A stretch of 7,448 nt of DNA, from the NCBI GenBank assembly GCA_029940115.1, contig JAOZRQ010000349.1, forward strand, positions 1 to 7,448. The letters run 5' to 3'. Shown in pieces: positions 1 through 5,423 of the stretch. This DNA is from Desulfobacterales bacterium. GTDB taxonomy: Bacteria > Desulfobacterota > Desulfobacteria > Desulfobacterales > 4be13. The notes below the pieces were generated by a model. The model saw only the letters and a program-made list of their open reading frames with translations, was not told where the DNA came from and searched no databases. The position numbers and the translations under genes were made by a program. Each line of letters begins with the position of its first letter. Within the stretch, counting starts at the first letter, position 1.

Positions 1-1
1 A

Positions 2-46
2 CAAAGACGGGATCACAATCGGCAACTCTGTCTGTGACATTTTCAT
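2..46 (-). CDS. 5' end of a divergent gene, possibly a family 2 glycosyltransferase (partial)
   Basis: Read leftwards from the ATG at 46 the minus strand is open to the window edge and gives MKMSQTELPIVIPSL. The run P-I-V-I-P-S-L resembles the first beta strand of family 2 glycosyltransferases, which often begin with a few polar residues and then a VVIPSLNP-like segment. Other possible starts are the ATG at 61, which would add MDPRL, and the ATG at 40. No strong ribosome binding site separates them. The gene would diverge from rsmG across a space of under 100 bp. Only about 15 codons are visible, so both the coding call and the family are tentative. The plus strand in the same bases gives short open stretches ending at 54 and 71, which could instead be the tail of an upstream gene. 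Confidence 0.35.
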   Translation of the reverse strand, partial: MKMSQTELPIVIPSL

Positions 47-76
47 CAGCCTAGGATCCATCCCAAAATGAGCTTT

Positions 77-106
77 TAGACTGTCTTGGGACTCCCAACT
101 TATAAA
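77..106 (+). promoter_or_regulatory. Candidate sigma70-type promoter for rsmG with a palindrome in the spacer
   Basis: TAGACT at 77-82 matches four of six bases of the -35 consensus. TATAAA at 101-106 matches five of six of the -10, with an 18-nt spacer, which would place transcription start near 113, about 20 nt before the rsmG ATG. The spacer holds a perfect inverted repeat, TTGGGA-C-TCCCAA, at 86-98, where a repressor operator could sit. The promoter is called by eye. Confidence 0.35.
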
Positions 107-133
107 TACGCCCTACGGCACGGGCCGGGTGAC

Positions 134-1012
134 ATGAAGATTGATTCAGCAGAATGGAGATCGCTCATCATGGAAGGCGCAAAAGCCATGGGCCTGTCGC
201 TGGAGCAGAAGCAGACAGACCAATTTGTCCTACATGCCCTTGAGCTGATGAGATGGAACCGGAAGATCAACCTGACGGCCATCACGGATCCCAGAGAGAT
301 TGCGGTGAAGCACTTTTTGGATGCCCTCGCGCCGGCTCCCCTCATCCCCCGCGGATCTACGTTGCTTGATATCGGGTCTGGAGGAGGCTTTCCCGGGATT
401 CCACTAAAGATGGTGATCCCCTCCTTGTCGGTGACGCTGATTGACTCGTCCCGGAAGAAGGTCAGCTTCCAGAAGCATCTCATCCGACGCCTCAGTCTCC
501 GGGATATTGAGGCAAGGCATACCCGAGCCCAAGCGTTTGCGGGAGCCGATCGGTTTGATGTGATCATATGCCGCGCACTCGGTTCTCTATCGGCATTTGT
601 CGGGATGGCTCTCCCATTGCTTGCTGAACAAGGCCTAATGATCGCCTTAAAGGGAAAATTATCCGACGAGGAGATGGAGAAGGCTTCAGAGAGGGTTGGA
701 ACCGATTCCCCATATATAAAGGTAAAAACTTATGAGCTGCCCTATTCCAGAGGGAAAAGGGCCATTGTGTGCGTGAGACGTGGAACGTGGAACGTGAAAC
801 GTGAGGGGCGTGAAACGTGGGGCGTGGAACGCATCACGCATCACGTCCCACGCATCACGTCCCACGCATCACGCATCACGTCCCACGCATCACGTCTCAC
901 GCATCACGTCTCAGATTCATTTTACGCAAGATACGGAAACCTTCGGTCGGGCTTCGATTTTCAGAGAGTTTTCCCGCGTAATCGTCATTTCCGTAATCCC
1001 AAGTTTCAATGA
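134..1012 (+). CDS. rsmG: RsmG, 16S rRNA (guanine-N7)-methyltransferase, with a repeat-encoded C-terminal tail
   Basis: RsmG (GidB) uses S-adenosylmethionine to methylate N7 of a conserved guanine in the 530 loop of 16S rRNA (G527 in E. coli), in the cytoplasm. Family marks are clear: WNRKINLTAITDP near residues 41-53 followed by KHFLDALA, the SAM-binding loop LLDIGSGGGFPGIP near 77-90, IDSSRKKVSFQKH near 103-115, and FDVIICRALGSL near 141-152. The ATG at 134 is chosen because MKIDSAEW..LI.EGA resembles the helical start I recall from relatives. An ATG at 170 with GGAG at 156-159 is an alternative. A TTG at 86 is unlikely because it lies in the promoter. The enzyme normally ends near residue 216. 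The last 76 or so residues here (TWNVKREG, then repeated ITSHASR) are translated from a 7-bp repeat array and non-coding sequence, and the ORF overlaps the convergent gene by 116 bp. Loss of function in this gene is known to give low-level streptomycin resistance in other bacteria. Confidence 0.95.
   Translation: MKIDSAEWRSLIMEGAKAMGLSLEQKQTDQFVLHALELMRWNRKINLTAITDPREIAVKHFLDALAPAPLIPRGSTLLDIGSGGGFPGIPLKMVIPSLSVTLIDSSRKKVSFQKHLIRRLSLRDIEARHTRAQAFAGADRFDVIICRALGSLSAFVGMALPLLAEQGLMIALKGKLSDEEMEKASERVGTDSPYIKVKTYELPYSRGKRAIVCVRRGTWNVKREGRETWGVERITHHVPRITSHASRITSHASRLTHHVSDSFYARYGNLRSGFDFQRVFPRNRHFRNPKFQ
773..914. repeat. Head-to-head array of 7-bp GTGNNNC units
   Basis: From 773 to 830 the plus strand is a run of GTGNNNC heptamers: GTGAGAC, GTGGAAC twice, GTGAAAC, a 9-bp GTGAGGGGC, GTGAAAC, GTGGGGC, GTGGAAC. 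At 830/831 the orientation flips. From 831 to 914 there are twelve contiguous 7-bp units of the complementary form, mostly GCATCAC alternating with GTCCCAC or GTCTCAC. The two halves form a large imperfect inverted repeat between the convergent ends of rsmG and the cysteine-cluster gene. Both reading frames pass into it. It could act as a bidirectional hairpin terminator or be a passive expansion. The units resemble nothing coding. Confidence 0.9.
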
Positions 1013-1418
1013 TCTCTTTTGCATAATTCTTTTCCAGGTCCGTCAGCATCCGTTTGATGGTTGCTTCATCCAGTTGCCGGGAGTAGGGACAGTTCCAGAG
1101 CAGCCACACCCCTTCACCAAGGCCGGAGGCAAAGAAATCAAATGGGAATATCTGGCAGTCAAAGGGTCTGACCTCGTAAATCTTGCAGGTTCTTTTCTGC
1201 TCATCAAAGAAAATGCAATACCCGTTCTCTTTGACCCTGAGAGCGTACTGGGATCCGATTTTCCCGCAAAAATCGGAGCATCCCACAACTCTTTCAATCC
1301 TTGCGATTTCATGCAGGCAAATCGGCGGCGCGGAAAAACATCTGGTGGAGCAGCACCAGTGAAACGTGCAACTTCCAGAGCAGGTGACGCCTTCAATGGG
1401 AGGGTCGTTTTCAAGCAT
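897..1418 (-). CDS. YkgJ-type CxxCxxCC-family cysteine cluster protein
   Basis: A 173-residue cytoplasmic protein of the zinc- or iron-chelating CxxCxxCC family (Pfam YkgJ type). Its biochemical role is largely undefined. Twelve cysteines are visible. The N-terminal cluster is C13, C17, C22, C23 and C27, followed by ICLHEIARIERV, then C47 and C51. The diagnostic second block YCIFFDEQKRTCKIYEVRPFDCQIFPF runs from about 67 to 93 (C68, C78, C88), and C110 follows in WNCPY. There is no signal peptide or membrane segment. The ATG at 1418 is the only reasonable start because an in-frame TGA lies two codons upstream. AAGG abuts it, so the ribosome binding site is poorly spaced. The last residues, LRRDA, and the stop codon are encoded inside the heptamer array, so the original end may have been altered. 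The gene converges on rsmG with overlap, and a 50-bp repeat begins 12 bp upstream of its start. Confidence 0.85.
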   Translation of the reverse strand: MLENDPPIEGVTCSGSCTFHWCCSTRCFSAPPICLHEIARIERVVGCSDFCGKIGSQYALRVKENGYCIFFDEQKRTCKIYEVRPFDCQIFPFDFFASGLGEGVWLLWNCPYSRQLDEATIKRMLTDLEKNYAKEIIETWDYGNDDYAGKLSENRSPTEGFRILRKMNLRRDA

Positions 1419-1429
1419 CCTTCATTCTG

Positions 1430-1479
1430 CCTGTAAAGTTTGTAGTTCCGCCTTTAGGCGGTGTTGCACCACCTATAAG
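1430..1479. repeat. 50-bp hairpin repeat, copy 1
   Basis: The sequence beginning CCTGTAAAGTTTGTAGTTCC is identical over 50 bp to copy 2 at 1507-1556. It contains the perfect hairpin CCGCC-TTTA-GGCGG at 1449-1462. A second small inverted repeat, CACCT-ATA-AGGTG, runs across its right end. This copy is followed by GTGAAACGATGAACTAAAG. It fills the space just upstream of the cysteine-cluster gene. Confidence 0.92.
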
Positions 1480-1506
1480 GTGAAACGATGAACTAAAGAT
1501 GATCAA

Positions 1507-1556
1507 CCTGTAAAGTTTGTAGTTCCGCCTTTAGGCGGTGTTGCACCACCTATAAG
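1507..1556. repeat. 50-bp hairpin repeat, copy 2
   Basis: Identical to copy 1 over 50 bp and offset by 77 bp, so the unit is a direct duplication with its flank. The CCGCC-TTTA-GGCGG hairpin lies at 1526-1539. After TATAAG the copies diverge, to GTGAAACGATGAACTAAAG in copy 1 and CACTGAAACGATG in copy 2. At that point copy 2 is interrupted by the inverted-repeat element starting at 1570. Confidence 0.92.
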
Positions 1557-1561
1557 CACTG

Positions 1562-1569
1562 AAACGATG
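1562..1569. repeat. 8-bp direct repeat AAACGATG, left flank of the element (target duplication)
   Basis: AAACGATG directly precedes the left terminal inverted repeat at 1570 and recurs at 1749-1756 directly after the right one. Removing the element and one copy rebuilds GAAACGATGAACTAAGG, nearly the same as the intact GAAACGATGAACTAAAG at 1482-1498 and 1766-1782. Confidence 0.65.
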
Positions 1570-1748
1570 CTGATTCTAACGGATTTTGTGGTTGCATAGG
1601 ATTTCAGACAGCTGTGATCCCTGCAGACCGCGGATGAGCGCTGATGCTCCCGCACCCTGGCCGGCCGCACAGGCCGTGGGCGTCTGTCTGCGTTCATCCG
1701 CGTTCATCTGCGGATCATGTCGGAAACCACAAAAACCGTTAGAACCAG
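1570..1748. mobile_element. MITE-like 179-bp non-coding inverted-repeat element
   Basis: The ends form a 24-bp terminal inverted repeat with two mismatches: TTCTAACGGATTTTGTGGTT at 1574-1593 against AACCACAAAAACCGTTAGAA at 1725-1744, extended outward by CTGA and CCAG. Inside, a second imperfect inverted pair continues the symmetry: TGATCC..GCGGATGAGCGCTGATG on the left and GCGTTCATCCGCGTTCATCT with CGGATCATG on the right. A small CGGCC-GCACA-GGCCG hairpin lies near the centre (1662-1676). The element is flanked by an 8-bp direct repeat. It has no transposase and no credible ORF, so it would be a non-autonomous element moved in trans. An alternative is a composite of older palindromic repeats. 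The target length alone does not fix an IS family. Confidence 0.65.
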
Positions 1749-1756
1749 AAACGATG
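1749..1756. repeat. 8-bp direct repeat AAACGATG, right flank of the element (target duplication)
   Basis: Right-hand partner of the repeat at 1562-1569. It continues into GAAACGATGAACTAAGG (1748-1764) and then a second direct copy, GAAACGATGAACTAAAG, at 1766-1782. Confidence 0.65.
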
Positions 1757-1882
1757 AACTAAGGTGAAACGATGAACTAAAGATCAAGTTTTCCAGCTCC
1801 TGCGCGTTTGAGTTTGGAGCCAAGGATCCAGAACCTAAGGCCCCAGCTCCAAGAAACCCCGTTTCAGATCCCCGACATTTGT

Positions 1883-1901
1883 CCCGACATCTCTTGTCGG
1901 G
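1883..1901. repeat. CCCGACA / TGTCGGG hairpin
   Basis: A perfect 7-bp stem with a 5-nt loop. A partial extra copy of the left arm, CCCCGACA, lies just before it. It is the same family as the hairpin at 1957-1979. No U tract follows on either strand, so it is probably not a terminator. Confidence 0.75.
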
Positions 1902-1956
1902 GAAAAGACGTCGAGGACAAGTTTCAGGGGACTGGGCGATCAGGTTTCCATGCCTG

Positions 1957-1979
1957 TCCCCGACATTTTTTGTCGGGGA
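1957..1979. repeat. TCCCCGACA / TGTCGGGGA hairpin
   Basis: A perfect 9-bp stem around TTTTT at 1966-1970. It repeats the hairpin at 1883-1901 with a longer stem. It lies about 100 bp upstream of the cyclase start and is more likely a dispersed palindromic repeat than a terminator, as no gene on the plus strand ends nearby. Confidence 0.78.
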
Positions 1980-2073
1980 ACGCGACACCGTGTCAGAAAC
2001 CGGGTTTCTTTGCCTTTCAGAACTACTGAATATCGCTTATCCGATGCTTTGTCAATGAATTCTGCCGGTTTTT

Positions 2074-2079
2074 GAGGGG
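2074..2079 (+). promoter_or_regulatory. Ribosome binding site GAGGGG that selects the cyclase start
   Basis: GAGGGG ends directly against the ATG at 2080 but is 6 nt from the in-frame ATG at 2086. Normal spacing therefore favours 2086, giving the N-terminus MIIKCEKC that zinc-ribbon proteins of this type usually have. Confidence 0.7.
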
Positions 2080-2085
2080 ATGATT

Positions 2086-4518
2086 ATGATTATAAAATGT
2101 GAAAAATGTCAGACAGTTTACAACCTTGATGCCAAGCTTCTCAAAGAAAAAGGCTCGCCTGTCCGTTGCAACAGTTGCGGGCACATATTCAAAGTTTATC
2201 CGCGCGTTGAAAAACGCCCTTCTCCTCTTCCCGAACCGTCTTCTCGGCCGAAACCGTTTTCCATAGGGCATCCGAAGCCCGACAAGCCGGGCCATCAGGC
2301 CAAGAAGAAACATCCTGTGCCTCGAAAACCGGACACCGGGCGGAAATATATGCCATTCAAGAAGAAACTGATCTATTTTGCCGCCGCGCTGATCTTCGTC
2401 ATCGGCCTGATTGTCATTCCGTTTGAGGTTTACCGTCCCATACAGAAACTGCATGAACTGATTGACGTCACAAGGAACCTGATCAGCGGCGTCCAAGCGG
2501 CTTTTGAGCCCGCGGAACTGGAGCGGATGAACCAGTTTGCCCTGAACTCCATTAAAGGGACCGGGGCCGGATTCATTACCGAAGCCAAAGAGAGGAGCTA
2601 CTTTTTTCTCTCCTTCAACATGCTCCTGCTGGAGGGAAAGATTCTCCCGAAAGAGCAGATGGAAATTGCGGCAAGGAAGGGGGAAGTTGCAGGCTTTGAC
2701 AAGGCGTTTGACTATGAAAAATTGGATGAGACCCAGTATTACTGGCGGATGAGGTTTGCCGAAGATCAGGGAATCTTCGAGATTTTGCAGAAGTATAAGC
2801 GCATTCTCAGAAAAGCCAAGGAAAACGCGGCAAGTGCCGTGGACTTCACCATTGCCGACATTTACATCATGCTCGACAGTGGCAAGGAGGAGGACTTTTT
2901 CAAAGATCATATCGCGTTTCTGCTGGACGGGTACCACTGGTCCGAAGAGCCGTCCTACTGCGGCGAACCGTACAAGGTGGCCAGCGGGACTTGGCGGGAT
3001 TCGGCGTTGGCGGGGAAGGAGGGGTTTGGAAACAGCGCGGTCTCGGATCCAGACAACTGGTATCTGCCCCATTTCGTAGCAGACGAATGGGGGGCATGGT
3101 TCGGGGTCTGGCTGACAAAGAAGACCGGGGGCATTTACAACATGTTCACCATTGATTTTGACGCGAGCATTGTCAAGGAACTGATGGCGGATATCGCCAT
3201 GTTGGTGGGGGGTGTCATTCTTCTTCTGACCATAATGGTCGCGCTGATCACAAGGTGGCTCAGCGGCTTGGTCACCCAGCCCATCACGGAGCTGACAAAG
3301 GGCGCGGAGGAGGTCTCTGGCGGGAATTATGACTATGAGGTGCCGGTGCTGAAAAAAGATGAGTTCGGCGAGCTCACCAAACAGTTCAACCAGATGACCC
3401 GGGGACAGAAGGAACGCCTCAACCTGATGGACGCGCTGGAGAGGCTCCTTTCAAAGGAGCTCGCAGAAATGGCCGCCAAAGAGGGGCTGGTGCTCGGGGG
3501 ACAGAAGGCGGACTGCACGGTCATGTTCACTGATTTCGGAGGATTCTCCACCATCACCCAGAAGATGACCGCATGGGAGACGGTGGAAATCCTGAACCTC
3601 TATTTTGACGCGCTGATCCCGATTGTCAGAGAATATGGGGGATTCCCGGACAAATACATCGGGGACGCGATCGTGGCCCTGTTCGGCGCGCCGGTGACGA
3701 TGGAAAATCACGCGGAAAGGGCGGTATGCGCGGCCATCACCATGCAACGGAGAATGCGGGAAATCAACGACAGACGCCGGGAGCAGGTCTGCTTCAAGAT
3801 CAATGAGCTGTCTCTCGCGTATCTGAAATCAGAAGGGGTTTCGGGTGACATTCTGCAAAGATTGGAACATGTCGGCAGGCAAGGGGTGGAATATCTGAAG
3901 CTCGCACCGTCTGGAAAGGGCATGTCCGATGAGACACTGGAAACGCTGAAGCGGATGGAAAAACAGGAGTTCCTCGGAAAAGGCGAACTGTTGGAAGGGG
4001 AATATCTGGACCGTGTGTTGAAGGCAGTGGTCCGTGACAAGCAGGAGATTGGGATATACCGGTCCATGATGCTGAAATTTGCCCGAAAAAACCCGAGTCC
4101 CTGGTTTGAGATGCGGATCGGACTCAACAGCGGTGAGGTGATCGCGGGTGCCATCGGGTGTGACATGAAGCTTGAATACACCTCCATCGGCGAGACCACA
4201 AACCTTGCGAACCGGATGGAGGCATCCTGTGAGATCAGCCATGTGGCCATCGCGGAGGGGACCTATCTGAGAATCAAGAACGTCTTCTTCCAAGGCGTCA
4301 ACATCTCCGCAACCCCGGATGAGGTGGAGGTGAAGGGGATGGGCAAGGTTCCGGTTTACCGGGTTTATGTGAACAATCTGAAGGTCTCAAAGGACATGAA
4401 AAACCGGGAGGACATCACGCGCTTCTATGTCTATGAGGCGGTGGACCATCGTCTCAGGAACCAGCCCGAGGAGGTGAAGGACAGGAGGGAGTTCGATTCC
4501 ATTGCAAAGTTTCTGTAA
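2086..4518 (+). CDS. Membrane class III adenylate/guanylate cyclase with N-terminal zinc ribbon, sensor domain and HAMP
   Basis: Predicted to make cyclic nucleotide, most likely cAMP from ATP, in response to an extracytoplasmic cue. Residues are numbered from the ATG at 2080, so subtract 2 for the start preferred here. An MJ0042-type zinc ribbon has C7, C10, C30 and C33. A basic, proline-rich linker leads to TM1 near 95-115. An extracytoplasmic sensor of about 255 residues follows; I recognise no family, and WYLPHFVADEWGAWFGVWL is its best-marked stretch. TM2 is near 371-391, HAMP near 392-445, then the cyclase. Catalytic residues look complete: metal-binding D485 (FTDFGGFS) and D529 (DKYIGDA), purine-contacting K525 and T701, transition-state N708 and R712 (TTNLANRM). 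The Lys/Thr pair is the class IIIb pattern and points to ATP. About 100 charged, helical residues (roughly 565-672) interrupt the catalytic domain before MRIGLNSGEVIAG. A tail of about 55 residues follows the domain. The gene stands alone, converging on the aroA operon. Confidence 0.92.
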   Translation: MIIKCEKCQTVYNLDAKLLKEKGSPVRCNSCGHIFKVYPRVEKRPSPLPEPSSRPKPFSIGHPKPDKPGHQAKKKHPVPRKPDTGRKYMPFKKKLIYFAAALIFVIGLIVIPFEVYRPIQKLHELIDVTRNLISGVQAAFEPAELERMNQFALNSIKGTGAGFITEAKERSYFFLSFNMLLLEGKILPKEQMEIAARKGEVAGFDKAFDYEKLDETQYYWRMRFAEDQGIFEILQKYKRILRKAKENAASAVDFTIADIYIMLDSGKEEDFFKDHIAFLLDGYHWSEEPSYCGEPYKVASGTWRDSALAGKEGFGNSAVSDPDNWYLPHFVADEWGAWFGVWLTKKTGGIYNMFTIDFDASIVKELMADIAMLVGGVILLLTIMVALITRWLSGLVTQPITELTKGAEEVSGGNYDYEVPVLKKDEFGELTKQFNQMTRGQKERLNLMDALERLLSKELAEMAAKEGLVLGGQKADCTVMFTDFGGFSTITQKMTAWETVEILNLYFDALIPIVREYGGFPDKYIGDAIVALFGAPVTMENHAERAVCAAITMQRRMREINDRRREQVCFKINELSLAYLKSEGVSGDILQRLEHVGRQGVEYLKLAPSGKGMSDETLETLKRMEKQEFLGKGELLEGEYLDRVLKAVVRDKQEIGIYRSMMLKFARKNPSPWFEMRIGLNSGEVIAGAIGCDMKLEYTSIGETTNLANRMEASCEISHVAIAEGTYLRIKNVFFQGVNISATPDEVEVKGMGKVPVYRVYVNNLKVSKDMKNREDITRFYVYEAVDHRLRNQPEEVKDRREFDSIAKFL

Positions 4519-4520
4519 AT

Positions 4521-4541
4521 GTGAAACGTGAGGCGTGATTC
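4521..4541. repeat. Three GTGNNNC heptamers behind the cyclase stop codon
   Basis: GTGAAAC, GTGAGGC and GTGATTC are contiguous from 4521 to 4541, starting two bases after the TAA at 4516-4518. They follow the same unit pattern as the large array at 773-914, so the family recurs at a second gene end. It is a short island, without the inverted half. Confidence 0.7.
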
Positions 4542-4551
4542 CCCGAAGCTC

Positions 4552-4575
4552 CCGCCGGATTGGCAAATCCGGCGG
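4552..4575. terminator. Strong hairpin between convergent genes, possible bidirectional terminator
   Basis: CCGCCGGATT-GGCA-AATCCGGCGG is a perfect 10-bp, GC-rich stem with a 4-nt loop. It sits 33 bp after the cyclase stop and 25 bp beyond the stop of the GNAT-like gene on the other strand. Neither strand has a U tract after it, so intrinsic termination is uncertain. A related core, CCGCCGGATTTGGCAA, recurs at 7346-7361, which suggests a dispersed repeat. Confidence 0.5.
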
Positions 4576-4600
4576 AAAATCATGAAATAAAACTCGATCA

Positions 4601-5413
4601 TCAAGTCTTTTTGCTGATTATAACGCTTTTTGGGGAGGCCCCTGCCCGTGGCCCCCTGCCCTCTATCCGAGCGATCTGTTTCCCCGGAAAATGCTTGAAT
4701 GTCAGCAGATGGCGGATGATCTCCGAATTCTGGTCAGGGCTTTCAAATCTTGTGCCGTCCTTGAAGATGACATCGGTATTCCGAATCGGGGCAAAATATT
4801 TGCGGAGATGGACAAAGCCCCCTTTTGTGTGCAGTTCGTCTTTATGCTTGATTCCGGGATGTAAGACGAAGCGGTTCTTCAGATTCGGGATGATGATGGA
4901 ACTGAAATGCGGATTGTCGGTTTCGTGAAACGTCTGGATGAAGTCGCAGTTCTCTGAGCGGGCCAGCTCCACCTCGTCGAGTTTCAGCAGGCTTGAGAGG
5001 CCGCATTTTCTGAACCGTCGCTTCACGATGGTGTGCAGGATGGCGCAGAAACGCTCTCCGGTGCGCAATGTGCCGATGAAATCCCATTTGAAGCCCGCAG
5101 AGACCGTCTCCTGCCCATGACTGACCCGGAGGGTGATCAGGTACGTCCGGTATGCATCTTCCGGATTCATGTCAGAGAACAGTTGAAAATATTCATCCTT
5201 CAGCACTTGGGCATAATCGGTGAACATGCTGTAATAGCCCGGAGGGGATACCGTGATCTCACCGACCCGTTCAAACTCGCGCAGGCCCTCCGCATCATCA
5301 TAAGCGACAAGCCGTTGGGTTGTCGTGATTTCCGGGAGGGATGCCAAGTCTTGTGTTGCCCGGATTTTCTGGGCGCATTCCTCCCTTTTTTTTATGTAGG
5401 TTGCTCTGTCCAT
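4601..5413 (-). CDS. GNAT-like acetyltransferase family protein
   Basis: A 270-residue soluble protein with no signal peptide or membrane segment. The centre looks like a GNAT fold: FKWDFIGTLRTGERFCAILH near 108-127, the acyl-CoA binding-like stretch VKRRFRKCGLSSLL near 130-143 (R/Q-x-x-G-x-G/A-like, with the second glycine replaced), a helix DEVELARSENCDFIQTF, and HETDNPHFSSIIIPNLKNRF near 163-182, which matches the NxxxxxxY/F region after beta 5. The substrate is not predictable. The ATG at 5413 is chosen because GAGG at 5420-5423 lies 6 nt upstream. The longer GTG start at 5446 lacks a site and would overlap the previous gene. It is the last gene of the aroA operon, 8 nt after its neighbour. 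The final residues (GRGPRAGASPKSV) look low-complexity. The family call is by pattern only. Confidence 0.75.
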   Translation of the reverse strand: MDRATYIKKREECAQKIRATQDLASLPEITTTQRLVAYDDAEGLREFERVGEITVSPPGYYSMFTDYAQVLKDEYFQLFSDMNPEDAYRTYLITLRVSHGQETVSAGFKWDFIGTLRTGERFCAILHTIVKRRFRKCGLSSLLKLDEVELARSENCDFIQTFHETDNPHFSSIIIPNLKNRFVLHPGIKHKDELHTKGGFVHLRKYFAPIRNTDVIFKDGTRFESPDQNSEIIRHLLTFKHFPGKQIARIEGRGPRAGASPKSVIISKKT

Positions 5414-5419
5414 AACTTG

Positions 5420-5423
5420 CCTC
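5420..5423 (-). promoter_or_regulatory. Ribosome binding site GAGG overlapping the upstream stop codon
   Basis: On the minus strand TTTTGAGGCAAGTTATG holds, in order, the stop TGA of the NTF2-like gene (5424-5422), GAGG overlapping that stop, and the ATG at 5413 after 6 nt. The arrangement fixes the GNAT start and suggests coupled translation. Confidence 0.75.

Larger units (their letters stand above)
1851..2010. repeat. Palindrome-bounded repeat segment upstream of the cyclase
   Basis: AAGAAACCCCGTTTCAG at 1851-1867 matches the reverse complement of 1994-2010 in 15 of 17 bases. The right end is itself a perfect palindrome, AGAAACC-G-GGTTTCT, at 1995-2009. Between them lie two TCCCCGACA-type hairpins. 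No credible coding sequence runs through it. Together with 1783-1850 and 2011-2079, where I see only degenerate repeat-like sequence and no convincing promoter, it fills the upstream space of the cyclase gene. Confidence 0.6.

Noticed and set aside
773..914. CRISPR array
   Set aside because: Units are contiguous 7-bp repeats with no spacers of regular length, and there are no cas genes.
801..1436. 211-residue plus-strand frame through the heptamer array and the cysteine-cluster gene
   Set aside because: It begins inside the repeat and is antisense to a gene with a clear cysteine signature.
1430..1556. CRISPR-like pair or attachment sites
   Set aside because: Only two copies, with a 27-bp interval that is itself repeat-related, and no integrase nearby. 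A duplicated palindromic repeat explains it.
2023..3072. Long 349-residue minus-strand open frame opposite the cyclase
   Set aside because: It lies antisense to well-supported zinc ribbon and membrane cyclase coding sequence, has no recognisable motif, and is rich in Arg, Pro and Phe as expected of a shadow frame.
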